A stretch of 64,000 nt of DNA from Cephalotus follicularis (lineage: Eukaryota; Streptophyta; Magnoliopsida; Oxalidales; Cephalotaceae). Below, in pieces: positions 34,736-45,475 of this stretch (its first letter is position 1; each line of letters opens with the position of its first letter). The stretch is taken from the NCBI GenBank assembly GCA_001972305.1, contig BDDD01005711.1, positions 1 through 64,000 on the forward strand, given 5' to 3'. The position numbers and the translations under genes were made by a program. Below the pieces are notes generated by a model. That model saw only the letters and a program-made list of their open reading frames with translations, searched no databases and was not told where the DNA came from.

Positions 34736-34879
34736 CAAGAACTCACCATATTTAAAAATGATACAAACTACATACAGTTGTCCTACTATATATTATCCAA
34801 TTACAATGTCGTATCACATTAGAACATTAAGAATACTATTGCAAACAGTACTTACTACATATACTACACTATTAACTTA

Positions 34880-35228
34880 CAGTTTCATCTATGCTATCAA
34901 TATCCATGTCGTCCTGACTATCAGAATCATATTCCATCACTCCATCCTCCTCATCCCTGTCAAAAATATCATCTTCCTCCTCATCCGTATTGTCATGGTC
35001 TGAAGTAGGATCTCTTATTCGAACATCTGGAGGCAATACTACCTCCTCCCATTCCCCATCTCCTCGAAGGGAATCTTCATTTTCAGGTACTAAATCAGCT
35101 GCAAATGACCATAATGGACAGGTAACGACATCTTCTTGCAATGTCATATCCATACCCAAATCGTCGCCATCTTCTTCTTCATAATCAGGAAGGGTGTAGG
35201 AATTTCTGGGTTTCGTTTTTATCATCAT
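34880..35228 (-). pseudogene. CACTA TNP2 C-terminal remnant, acidic exon
   Basis: A 118-codon stretch beginning MMIKTKPRNSYTLPD, which resembles the end of the DUF4216 domain at the C-terminus of TNP2-type CACTA transposases (a W-VV-KTKPR type motif). It is followed by a long Asp/Glu-rich tail (EEDGDD, NTDEEEDDIFDRDEEDG, DSQDDMDIDS). The rest of TNP2, including its catalytic region, is missing upstream, where a palindrome-rich insertion lies instead. The DUF4216 call rests on a short match and needs a profile search. Confidence 0.5.
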
Positions 35229-35264
35229 TCTTCAAAACTTTCGTCCATTTATAGCTTCTTGCCT

Positions 35265-35815
35265 CATAGATCTGTTGGGATTAGTTTAGGATTAATTCCA
35301 TAATGGAATGTCCACTAAACTCTGTCAGAAACTGTTCCAGCCGACTAAAGCGTCGACTGTCACGCTTAAAGCGTCGACGGTCATGTGACCGTTGGGGATT
35401 TCATATTTGAATTATCAGCTCAAAGCGCAGGCGTTCAAAGTTGGAGTCGACCGGCACCTTAAAGCGCTGACGCTTAGACTTGGCAGTCGACGCTTAGGCC
35501 CCTTTTAATTGAAGTTGCGTTCGCTGGTTTAATCGGCAGGCGCTTTGCACTAACTGCAGGCGCTTAGTACCCCAAAGCGCAGACTCTTGAATCTGGGCGT
35601 CGACGGTTTGAGTGTTACTTCCATTTCTCCAAACGCTCCACCGGTAGACGCTTAGGCTCTTGTCTCGACTGCCTGACAAAGCGCTGACGCTTTAATCTTA
35701 GGCGTCGACGGTCTGGGCTGTTTTCTGCATAATTCTTGTTCTGTTTTTCTCACTTTATGGCTATCTTGCACATCAAGAAACTTTGTTAAATACAAATGTG
35801 TTATCATCAAAACTT
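35265..35815 (-). repeat. LTR-like insert in CACTA, rich in palindromes
   Basis: Ends at the right with GTTATCATCAAAACT (35800-35814), the same motif that borders the C4 LTR at 43506-43521. It probably derives from a related short LTR in minus orientation. The left limit is uncertain. It replaces the region where TNP2 should be. Confidence 0.5.
35336..35716. repeat. TCGA-core palindrome array, dense
   Basis: More than ten motifs: TAAAGCGTCGACTGTCA, TTAAAGCGTCGACGGTCA, AAAGCGCTGACGCTTAG, GGCAGTCGACGCTTAGG, GGCGTCGACGGTTTG, AAAGCGCTGACGCTTT and AGGCGTCGACGGTCT. This is the longest such run in the window. Confidence 0.8.
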
Positions 35816-35854
35816 AGGATTGAGACATAAATGTCAACATATATCATACATATA

Positions 35855-36092
35855 TACTAACTATTATATATATATATATTAAATCCCTAAAAAATTATAT
35901 ATATACTACATACTATAAATTATATACTACATACTATATACTATATACTATTATACATACTACATACTATATATATGTACACACACAGTAGATTATATAT
36001 ATATATACACACACACACATACACACACTGATTATATATATATATTTACATATTATAATTTACATATATATATATATAAAACAATAAATTAA

Positions 36093-36143
<51 letters not shown>

Positions 36144-36160
36144 GTTATAAATACAAATTA
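35855..36160. repeat. TA/CA microsatellite region
   Basis: Runs of TATATA, ACACAC and TACA tetranucleotides over about 300 bp. No gene. Confidence 0.9.
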
Positions 36161-36254
36161 ATACTAATACCTGCAATCCAAGCTTGGAGGTTGGCCAGAG
36201 GAGAAGATAACGACGGCGGTGACTCTGCCCGGAGGTGAGAGAGAGCAAGGAAAG

Positions 36255-36260
36255 AGCGCA

Positions 36261-36302
<42 letters not shown>
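36255..36302. repeat. (GA)n microsatellite
   Basis: Near-perfect GA repeat of about 48 bp inside the CACTA 5' region. Confidence 0.9.
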
Positions 36303-36304
<2 letters not shown>

Positions 36305-36369
36305 CAATGAGGAAGAAAAAATGCGTGAGAAAGAAAAAAAGGAAGTGCCGGGTAGAAGTAGGTTTAGGT

Positions 36370-36560
36370 TATTCTGCGAGGGCATGGCAAGGGCATTTAA
36401 TGCCCTCGCTATATATTGAAGGCATGGCGAGGGCATAGTGCCCTCACCATGCCTTTATTTCAAAAAAAGTTAAAAAAAACAGCACAACAACGAGGGGATT
36501 ACTCTGCTCTCTCCATGACCTAGCCGTTTGCCCTCGCCGTTGCCCTGTTTTTTTGTAGTG
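36370..36560. repeat. CACTA right subterminal repeats and TIR
   Basis: GCGAGGGCATGGCAAGGGCA, TGCCCTCGCT, GGCATGGCGAGGGCATAG and TGCCCTCACCATGCC units, then the terminal GCCCTCGCCGTTGCCCTG and TTTTTTTGTAGTG. Matches the left terminus in inverted orientation. Confidence 0.88.
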
Positions 36561-36563
36561 TAT

Positions 36564-37291
36564 AATGGGCATTGGTAAATCCGGATAGATTAGCACATAT
36601 GATGTTGTACTCAATTGGGTGTATGACTAATCTCACGGTCATTAATGTAGCGGACACTAGAACATATATGTGGGTGCTTATTGGAAAATAACTTCACTGA
36701 ACTGGCCTGACTAAGAATACCTAAATGGAGTTATCATTGTCTTTCAATTAGGAGTTCTTTGTTACAGTTGTGCATGTGGTCCTTAGACCTGAAACACCGT
36801 AGTTGTCTTGTGCTTATAATATCATATCTTGATATGAATCTAAATAATTCTTCAAATTATTATAAGATGAAATATTGGATGTGATGGATTATATATGGAG
36901 GCATGTGAATGGTCAACAAGGAATCTATCACCCTTGTGATAAAGGGAGAATGCTCTATGTAGCCTGATTAATTCATAATTCAGGAAGTCTTTGGCAAAAA
37001 CAGGATGTAAAATAGAAAATGAGTTTTCTAATTTCATCATATAATTGGAGCATTGTATGGTGAAAGGACTGAATTCGCGTTCACTGTAATTGAAAAGGTT
37101 CATAGCATTTATTCATATTATCTGGGTAGTCATCAGACACTGCTAAGCGCCAATCTTGACTTGTAGTATCTCAATATAATTAATAAGATTAATTATGGGT
37201 TAATTAATTAGAAGAGTCTAATCAATTAAATGTAAGAGTTGCATATCCACTGCCAGCATAATATTGAACCTAAGGGGTCACACGCAAAAGC
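36564..37291 (+). repeat. C1 3' LTR, part 2
   Basis: Resumes directly after the TAT duplication and runs to AAAGC at 37291, where Copia C2 begins. Adds to 22045-22320. Any remaining LTR end would lie beyond C2 and is not identified. Confidence 0.6.
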
Positions 37292-39427
37292 TGTTAGAGA
37301 TGGTGACCTGTCAAGCCACTAAGTGGCTGGATGTAGTTGTCATTATCTCTAAGTTAAAATAGTCTTATTCCATTTATGTGACATATCTACATACTTTTAT
37401 TTAACATTGGCAAGCCCTATGTGTTTTATCACATCATCGAAGCAGTTTAAATTTATTATCTGCTTACACATATGGTGCCCAGTCACATAAAGGGTTGGAT
37501 GTTGAGCCTGAGGGCTATGAGAACGACTCCCTTACTCATTGTAACTAAACCATTCCAAGTCAGAGGTTCATTTATATAGGGCATAAGTGAACTGGTTAGA
37601 CTTGTCACGTTATGCTTGCTCTCGTGGGTTGGAGGGTGGAGTATCTCATTGCCACTTGGGAGGAACTCTAAAGCTAATGCGGGGTGCATGCTGGGAGCAT
37701 GTACACTGAACTTGACCCACCATAGGAATGCTATTTGGATGGTCACTAATCACATGTCAGTAGAAATTCCTATCTGTGGCGGTTGTGTATAGGCACTTGG
37801 TGCCTAGCAGGACCTTAGAGGACATGTTTGATCCTTAGGACTGAGCTATTACTCTACATTATGTAGAGGAAGTTTGTCTTTGATGTCCGCCCTACCTAGT
37901 TCTCTCGCGGGGCTTAAAAAAAGGCGGTCTTTGGGCCTTACCAAATATGCATGAATGTAGGCGAGTACGCAGGATGGAATCGTCATACTCGTAGCAAGGG
38001 TGGTAGGCTTTATGCTATCTGTATTCATTACGGACTGAAAATACCTGCACAGGTTACGGGGACTGGAAACTAGGTTTCCAAAAAAGTCCGTCGATAGTCG
38101 TAATGAGTTTACGAATGTATAAGCAACGGGAAAAACAAGGGTTAACACGTATCCTTACCCTAGGCCGCAGTTGGAGCCAGGATGACGAGAGATTATAGTA
38201 CACGGTAGTTGTCGATAGGAAAAAGTACTGGGTGAATCGAAAACTGACATTATGTGGAAAGTAACTTACAATTAGGTTTCCACACCCAAATAATATTGAA
38301 TATTATTTCAGGGTCATTAAAATAGTCTAGGGACTATTAAAATAACTCTACCGTACCCTGGGGGCGTTTCAGTCATTTATCATCAAAACCTATTTTGATA
38401 TGGACTTTTGGGTCCCACCCGATTATTGGCTAAGTGATATGTGTCTTTGACACATGTCACATGGTGGCATTAATGGATAAGTATGAGAGTTGAGAAGTTA
38501 ACTTGGAATTGGATTCAATTATTCATTCATTGCATTTTTTGGTGGCCGAATTTCGAAGCATAGAGGGAGACATTCTTGTCTTGAAAAACTTCGGCCTTGA
38601 AGAATAGAGAGAAGGTATTTTTCTTGGAGAAGTTTTGGACATGGAAGAATTGAAAAGAAGAAGGAAGAAGCCGTTTTTGCATAAGAAGGTTCGCCCATTG
38701 AAGGAAGAATGGGAAGCTTGGAGTTTTCTTTTCTTCTTCTCACATATTCTCTCATCTTCTCCACTTTCCAAAGCCTTTGGTGATTTTTGGTGGAGCAAGT
38801 TCTTGAATTGAGAATTTGCTTGACCTAATTTCATATCTAGATTAGGGTTTAGATGGTTATGGTTTAAGCAAAGGTGATGGTTAGTTTTTGTGATCCAAAC
38901 CCATGAGTTTTGTGGTGCAAATCTGTGACTCTTTGGGATAACTTTTTGGATGTTTGTGTGCGCAAATTTGATATGATGGAAGCAAGTATATGGAGCTTGG
39001 AGGTGAGCTTGAATGGTGGTTGTTTTGGTGTGCACCCGAGATCAAAATCGAACCATGGAAGTTTTGCTTTGGAGGTTCTTTTTGGAACTGTTTGGGGCGG
39101 CTTGTTGCTGCCAATTGGAGAAGATTGGAGCTCAATTCGGATGGTGATCATGCCATGTGAAGGAGGATGCCAAAGATGGTAGAGCCTCCAAATGATGGTA
39201 TGATTCCGTTCCTTTTGTTTTGGCTGAATTGGATTAGGTTGTGTGTATGTGTGCTTGACAAGATAATTAGTTCTATTGAATATTAAACAAAGATCTTGGG
39301 ACATTGATTTGCTATTAGGATGTTAGTATGTTCATTGACTTGGAGTCTTGGATGTTTTAAAATATAAATTATACACACTAGCATCCTATGCCCAAAATCG
39401 ACGGGAAACCCTAATGGTTTTCTGACA
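37292..39427 (+). repeat. Copia C2 5' LTR (2136 bp)
   Basis: Starts TGTTAGAGATGGTGACC and ends TTTTCTGACA, directly followed by a PBS. Shares long blocks with the LTRs at 40976-43159 (inverted) and 61303-62430, such as GGTTGGATGTTGAGCC, CATTCCAAGTCAGAGGTTCA and CTCTCGCGGGGCTTAAA. ORFs inside it have no recognised domain. Confidence 0.75.
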
Positions 39428-39428
39428 G

Positions 39429-39441
39429 TGGTATCAGAACC
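39429..39441 (+). other. C2 primer-binding site
   Basis: TGGTATCAGAACC, one G-to-A change from the usual TGGTATCAGAGCC, 1 nt after the LTR end. Confidence 0.8.
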
Positions 39442-40975
39442 ATCCATTTTAATTTCAATTGAACTTTAATTTCAGTTTTGGTGGCTGTATTGGAATGATT
39501 ATTGTGGCTGAAATTCTAGTTTAATTCCATCCCTTGGTTGTTTTATAAATATGCAATTGTATTGTGAAAGTGTGTTTGTGTGTTGGTTGGAAGAATTTAC
39601 GAACTAGTGTTGTAGATAGACTAGTGGACTGTTTTTGTGTCCAGAAGCATGTACCGGGGGCTGTTTTTGTAACATGGACAACAATACAGGCTCCTAAGTA
39701 CAGTTATGGATCATTGATAGGGCATTGGAAGGTCAACAGACTGGGTTACAAGGTGTTACGAGTGGACGTGCGCAAAATGCATGCGTGCAGAAATTTTTCT
39801 GCACATAGTTTCCTGCAAGAATTTACTTGCTGTCAGGCAAACAGGCAACATAACTGCTGCTATTTGTAGGGCTGCAGGTGTGCAGGCATGGAAGCCGTGT
39901 GTGTTGGGCAGAAACTTGACTTGCCTAGAAGCGTAGTTCGCGCGCGGAATGGATATAATGCGCATTGTTTTTTTTTAAAACTTTTGAAAATTAAAATAAT
40001 TTTTTATTAAACTAAGGGGAAGCTAGGCTTTAATTAATCTAGTGGGAGTTTTACTGAAATATCGATGCAGTAATTAAAATTATTTCGATTAGTCATCGAA
40101 AAATGAAATTATTTGTGTTTATTCAAAGTTTATATTAGATATAATTTTTGAATGTCGTATGCATGATGGTAGGTTAAGGTACTTGACCTAACTTTTGGTT
40201 TCTGTTGTGAATGTTTAATTTTATTTATTACTTTAATGGATTATTTGGTTTGTAATAAGGTTGTCGGCGAGCACCATATTTTGTTTCTTTTAATTTTTCT
40301 CTAGGATATGATCTCTTCTCCCTCTAATTTGTATTCTACTCTTTAACTTCAAATGTATTTTTCGAAATTTCTTTTTGTAACCAAATAAAGAATGACAAAG
40401 GAGGAAGAAGAGGAAGATGAAGAAAATTACAAGACCTATGAAGGCCATGAATACATGGTGTATTTTATAAAAAAGTATAATTAAATAGTTCACCTAGGTG
40501 ACAGAGTGATGGCATATGGATCGTGCACATCACTAATAGTTTTAGTCCCTAGCCAGGCCATTTTATTTCTATGTTGGACATAGATTGCATGAGATGGCTG
40601 GTGCAAACACGTTAAGCATGCTCAACTATAATTAATTGGAATTGGCTAAGATAACCAATCAATTAATTAAAGGCTTGGTAATATTAAAAATGTGAGACCC
40701 AAATTCTTCCAAATTTCAAATAATAAGTCTTAATGCCAGGGACAAAAGCGAGTGACCCGACGTGGCCTTCCACGATTCTCGTTGAGTGGTCATGCTAAAG
40801 CTGAGGTCTACGGTCTGTCAGATGTCATGTCAACATCAGTGCTAGGCACTACAAGGAGATCGCAACGTTTTGGAACTTGGACATGCAAACGTGTCGGTGT
40901 CAATGTTGGGAATGGAAGTTCATCCCCATTCATAAAATCAGACCAAGGGTGTTTAGAGGTGCAAATAAAATTTTT
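39442..40975 (+). mobile_element. C2 leader or unclassified Copia-derived sequence
   Basis: About 1.5 kb after the PBS with no clear gag or pol. It may be the C2 untranslated leader, with later parts (40490-40975) of different origin. Small ORFs show no domain. I cannot place its right boundary. Confidence 0.4.
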
Positions 40976-43070
40976 TTGTTTAGGCAGCGGAATTAAAAAC
41001 TCTTAACACCATAGTAAAACCAGGTCTAATTTTAAGAATTCCAGGTCTAAGTAACACCCACATCATATCAAAATTAAATAGACATCACATATGCATGCTA
41101 GTGTGATGTATAAACTACAAAGGAAGGGAATAGGAGCAATACCAATAGTGATGGCTCCTTCTTCTTTGCCGGTACACGCGTGGGAAGACCCCCTTTGCGT
41201 TCTCTAAGCTTTTAGCTTTTCCAAGTTACTAAAAACTGCTGCTCCAAGCACGAATAAAATTTAGCAGCCTCCTCTCTGATGATACAGCTGCACTGTTACA
41301 ATTGCTTTCTCAACTAACAAATTATGCTCACAACGGGAGCACTGAAATTGACTGAGGATGTCAATCACAATCTACCCTAGGCTAGATCCTTACTTGGTGA
41401 TCAAAATCAAAAGAAGGGATTTTAATAGAAAACGCTACCTCCAAGCTTTGGCGTTTTTGTTCTCTGTGAGACTCAAAAATGTCTCATCAGGCACTGCCAC
41501 TACCTCTTCTTCTTTTATGTCGTTTTCTCTAAGAAAACTGCTTGCCATCCTTACCAACGTGCTCCCTGTTTTTCTCTAAGGAGGAGAAATAGGCTGGGAG
41601 TGGGAGAAAGAACGTGCCCACATATTTTTGTAGCATCATGGCTGCTGATTTTCTTCCAACATTTTCAGCTAGTAAGACCAGAAACGTAAAACATGTTCCA
41701 ACTTATTCTTTTAGTGGGCTGGCGTTACATGTACTAAAAATGAGCCCAACTCATTCTTTGCATGTCACATGTTCATTGGTATCATCCAATGAGTGCCACA
41801 TGTCCACTTCTCCATGAAACCAGTTAACAATCACTTAAATGAGTCCTACTCATTTTAGTGATGCCACATATCCCTTTCGAATATTAATTATATAAGATCC
41901 TGCGAAGTAGTGCCATGTGTCACCATTTAACAATAGCACAGTTCTCAAAATCCACATGAACAATATTTGATTTTATTATTGTCATCAAGATTAAATATGT
42001 CCAACATGTTTATGAAGATATCATTGTCGGGTACAGACCCTTTAAAATCTCGGTTGCAATCGGTGGTGTTCAAAAATTACCGAAATACCCCTAGGGTTCG
42101 GTTAAGTCATTCTAAATAGTCACATACCTATTTAAAATGATTCCAGACTAATATCCAATATTATCCAGATAAAAAATTAATCCAATTAGTTTTTTCATAA
42201 TTTGTTACACACCGCCGTAACGCGAGACTTTTTGAGTCGTCGGTTCGCGTGTACTATAATCCCTCATCATACTTGGCCCCGATTGAGGTCTAGGCTGAGG
42301 ATACGAGTCAACCCTGGATGTTACCTCAATTGCTAAAACATCTAATCATTACTAGGACCTTTGGTAGACTCTCCAGAAATCCAATTTCCAGTCCACCTCA
42401 ACCTTGTCCAAGGATTTCATAAGTCCAAAGTACAATCAAACCATAATAGGGCCGATCACCTTCCCTCAGGTGTGACAATCCCATATTGTGCACTCGCTTA
42501 TATTTGTATAGATTCGATCATACCTAAAGACCACTAAATTTTCAGCCCCGCGTGAGAACTGGGTAAGGTGGAGATCAAATCATAACCGTCTCTATACAAT
42601 ATAGAGCAGTCGCTCAGGTCTAAGGATCATACGAGTTCGAGCACTCGCTAAATGACTAGCACTTATACACAATCGCAACAAGTAGGAGTCACTACTGACA
42701 CGAGAATAGCAACAATCCAAATATTTTCTCCTACGCGGGTCTTGTTCGGTGTACACACTCCCAACACGCACCCCGTATTTTCCCTAGTGTCGCAACACTG
42801 TTGGTAGTGAGAGTATCCATCCTCCAATTCCCAAAAGTAGACAACATATGCGCAAGTCTATCCGGTTCACTAATGCCCATAAAGTGAACCTATGACTCTG
42901 AACTAATTCAACATAAGGAATAAGGTAGCCAATCTCACTACCTCTATTCTTGGCATCCAACCTTATGTCAGGGCATCACAAGTGTAAGTAGGGTTATTTA
43001 GACTACTTCGATTAAGTGATAAAAAACAAGTGATATTGCCATAATTAATATAAACAAATTAACACATGTC

Positions 43071-43103
<33 letters not shown>

Positions 43104-43159
43104 TAGACAGGTCTGAGACGTAAGCCCATCCAATGGCTTGTCGGGTCACCATATCTAAA
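40976..43159 (-). repeat. Copia C3 LTR, inverted relative of the C2 LTR
   Basis: The reverse complement starts near 43159 (TTTTAGATATGGTGACCCGACAAGCC in two blocks, aligning with TGTTAGAGATGGTGACCTGTCAAGCC of C2) and shares blocks along its length up to TGTTTAGGCAGCGG at 40976 on the plus strand. The left boundary is inferred. Contains a TA repeat at 43072-43095. Confidence 0.6.
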
Positions 43160-43251
43160 AAACTCACCCTTGACCCTGAAGCCATGCACTCCTATAGCAT
43201 AAGCCCATCGTCCCACGATGACACTCCAAATCTTTTGAAATAAAACACTCT
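43160..43251 (-). pseudogene. C3 pol 3' tail and PPT-like end
   Basis: In minus sense it reads TTTCAAAAGATTTGGAGTG to GTCAAGGGTGAG before the LTR, parallel to CTTCAAAAGATGGGTGT to GCAAGTGGGAGAT at the C1 3' end (21990-22044). It is therefore the last bit of the C3 internal region. Copia C4 is inserted next to it. Confidence 0.5.
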
Positions 43252-43521
43252 TGCAATATACAAGAGGGGGGGTGAATTGAATATTGAGGAATATGCGGAA
43301 ATTTAAAAACTTTAAATGGACTTCTTTTGGTACGGACGTCGATGCAATAACTGGGAGGTAGATGCTTTCCTTGCAGTTAATTCTGTTACAAAAGGAGTCG
43401 ATGCTTTTGTAAAGGAGTCGACTTCTTTTTCTGCAGAATGGTTTTAGACTTTGATATTCAACTTGTAATTCCTTGCACATCAAGTAACTTAGTTAGATGC
43501 AAATATGTTATCATCAAAACA
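43252..43521 (-). repeat. Copia C4 3' LTR, short (~270 bp)
   Basis: In element sense it starts TGTTTTGATGATAACA (43521-43506) right after the pol tail and ends near ATTCACCCCCCCTCTTGTAT. Length and left limit are approximate. Confidence 0.6.
43333..43432. repeat. TCGA-core palindrome cluster in a Copia LTR
   Basis: GGACGTCGATGC, AGGAGTCGATGCTTTT and AAGGAGTCGACTTCTTTT, about 90-190 nt from the C4 LTR 5' end. Shows that the motif class is not confined to Gypsy. Confidence 0.6.
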
Positions 43522-44417
43522 AGGATTGGGACTTAATCGTCAACATCTTTGATGCCCATTGCCTTGGATAGTGGATCTGCTGTGTTCTCCTCTGAGGAGA
43601 CTCTCTCAAGCTGAATATCTCCCCTACCAATGATCTCTCAAATCAAATGATAGCACCGCTCGATGTGTTTGGATCACTGGTGAGACTGTGGTTCCTTGGC
43701 TTGTGCTACAGCCCCATTATTGTCACAGTATATTACAACCGGACTGCTAATCATAGGAACAACTTCGAGTTCAGTGATGAACTTACGTATCAATACACCA
43801 TTCTTGGCGGCATCTGAGGCTACTATGTACTCAGCTTCTGTTGTGGAATCCGTTATTGTCTCCTGTTTGAAACTGCGCCAGCTCACAACTCCTCTATTTA
43901 GCACAAAAACATGAACAACTTCGAGTTCAGTGATGAACTTGCGTATCCATACACCATTCTTGGCGGCATCTGAGGCAGCTATGTACTCAGCTTCTGTTGT
44001 GGAATCCGCTATTGTCTCCTGTTTGGAACTGCGCCAACTCACAACTCCTCCACTCAGCACAAAAACATTCCCAGAGACTGATTTGTGATCATCAGGATTA
44101 CTACCAAAACTCGAGTCCATATAGCCCTCTAATTTCAACTCACAATCTTTTCCATATACCAAGAAGATATCCTGAGTCCTTCTAAGGTACTTCAGAATCC
44201 CCATCAACATTTCCCAGTGCTTACCACCGGGATCAGACTGAAATCGGCCTGTTATTCCCAGGGCATGCGCGACATCAAGCCTAGTACATAACATGGCATA
44301 CATGATCGGCCCTGCTGCCGAAGCATAAGGCATCCGACTCATGCGTGTTCTCTCTTCAAGTGTCTGTGGAGACATCTTCCGAGAAAGTAGAATTCCTTCA
44401 CTTATTGGCAATAGTTC
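43522..44417 (-). pseudogene. Copia C4 RNase H with internal 52-codon duplication
   Basis: C-terminal part of C4 pol, continuing from 53656. Order: KMSPQTLEERTRMSRMPYAS, IMYAMLCTRLDVAHALG, ILKYLRRTQDIFLVYG, then RNase H with GYMDSSFGSNPDD (first Asp) and TTEAEYIAASDAAKNG. The segment around VVSWRSSKQETIADSTTEAEY is present twice in tandem: 156-bp units at 43761-43916 and 43917-44072, in frame. Then CDNNGAVAQAKEPQSHQ, and after a stop at about 43672 codons resembling RGDIQLERVSSEENTADPLS near 43580 before the 3' LTR. The duplication repeats a catalytic segment and is expected to disrupt the fold. Confidence 0.82.
43761..44072. repeat. Tandem duplication, two 156-bp units
   Basis: AACTTCGAGTTCAGTGATGA starts both units. 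The copies differ at about a dozen sites, so the event is older than the 987-bp duplication. Confidence 0.88.
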
Positions 44418-45104
44418 TGTGATGACCCAAATTCCCTTTATGTACTGTTGAGTACTGTTCATGAATATGTTGTACCGTATTGAACCGTATTGTATTGTAT
44501 TGAAATGAGGTATTCCTATACCTATTGATATTGTATTGATTATATGCATGTATAGTCAGGATTTTGGGGTAAGTTTCAGAGAGTTGACTGAATAGACTAT
44601 ATAAGTAAATTCTTTCTCGCATTTCTCTCACATTTTGTCATTCTTCTCCTTCACTCTCTCTATCCTTCTCCCACTCTCTCTTATGGGCAGCCTCCATCTC
44701 CCTCTTGCAGTCGGATTGCATCTCCATCAACAAGAATAGCGATTGCAAGTCGTGGCTTACCGATTGAACAAGAAAGTAGCGGGTTATTGGGCGATTTCTG
44801 CCGATCGATTGATTGAAAGCTCAACTTTTGAAGCTTCGTTAAAGGTAGGACTTCTCTACTTGATTTCCTATTGCTTAATTGCATAATCGATTGAATGATT
44901 GATTGAATTGAGTGATTGTATTGCATTGAATTGAAAAACTAGGGTTTTTTTATTGATTTCCTTGATCTAACGGATCTATGAGGATTGAAACTAATATTTG
45001 AAGGTGGTAACAAGTTTTACTAACCTTAAATGATTGATTTCAACCCTTAGTTTTCAAAGAACGGCTTTAAATTGGATTTTGACTTGAGATTGGCTACTTT
45101 TTCA

Positions 45105-45475
45105 GCACAAAAATCGACCCTGCCCAGCAAAGACATCGACCCCAGCCCAAGGATGTCGATGTCTTTCGCTTTAGAATACTGTGTCCTTGATTCCGCAGTA
45201 AAGACATCGATGTCTTTCAAAGACATCCACGTCTTTGCCTTGAGATGTCTTCTCCCAAGGAAAGAAATCGATGCTAAACATCGATGTGCATTCCGAGGAT
45301 AGTTTTATTGAATAGCGTCGACGTCTTTGTTCAAAGACATCGACGTCCTTCGGCCAGATCTCTATACAAATAGAGAAATACATCGATGTCTTTCAAAGAC
45401 GTCGATGTCCTTCTACCATTTTAAAAGAATGCCCCGATACGCATAGATGTCTTTGGCCAAGGACATCGATGCCTT
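45105..45475. repeat. TCGA-core palindrome cluster, GACATCGATGTC type
   Basis: About twelve motifs, many as the 18-bp palindrome AAAGACATCGATGTCTTT or close variants, often in pairs separated by one to a few bases (45202-45237, 45320-45356, 45385-45415), 690-1060 nt from the LTR start. Confidence 0.88.

Larger units (their letters stand above)
22321..36560 (-). mobile_element. CACTA (En/Spm) transposon, 14.2 kb with nested Gypsy
   Basis: Ends CACTACTAAAAAATAGG and, at the right, TTTTTTTGTAGTG; flanked by the 3-bp TSD TAT (22318-22320, 36561-36563). Both termini carry subterminal GGCGAGGGCA-type repeats. The genes run on the minus strand. Inside are a truncated TNP2-like tail, a Transposase_24-like gene with introns, Gypsy G4 (23188-33289) and an inserted palindrome-rich segment (about 35265-35815). 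Without G4 the element is about 4.1 kb. The TNP2 catalytic region is absent, so this is a non-autonomous derivative. Confidence 0.93.

Noticed and set aside
35226..35254. Possible TATA box (CTATAAA, minus strand) before the acidic CACTA exon, suggesting an LTR-derived promoter
   Set aside because: It lies only about 20 nt from the first ATG, too close for a normal start site upstream of that codon, and the exon start itself is uncertain.
38523..39304. ORFs of 84-170 codons in the C2 LTR
   Set aside because: Several overlapping frames on both strands with no domain, inside a Copia LTR that ends in a PBS.
40320..40493. Possible small membrane protein on the minus strand (hydrophobic 67-codon ORF)
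   Set aside because: The hydrophobicity comes from T/A-rich sequence in the Copia-derived segment. No start context or homology supports it.
45105..45475. Regularly spaced short repeats resembling a CRISPR array
   Set aside because: Units are palindromes with variable spacing inside a plant retrotransposon LTR present in two copies. There are no unique spacers of constant length and no cas genes.
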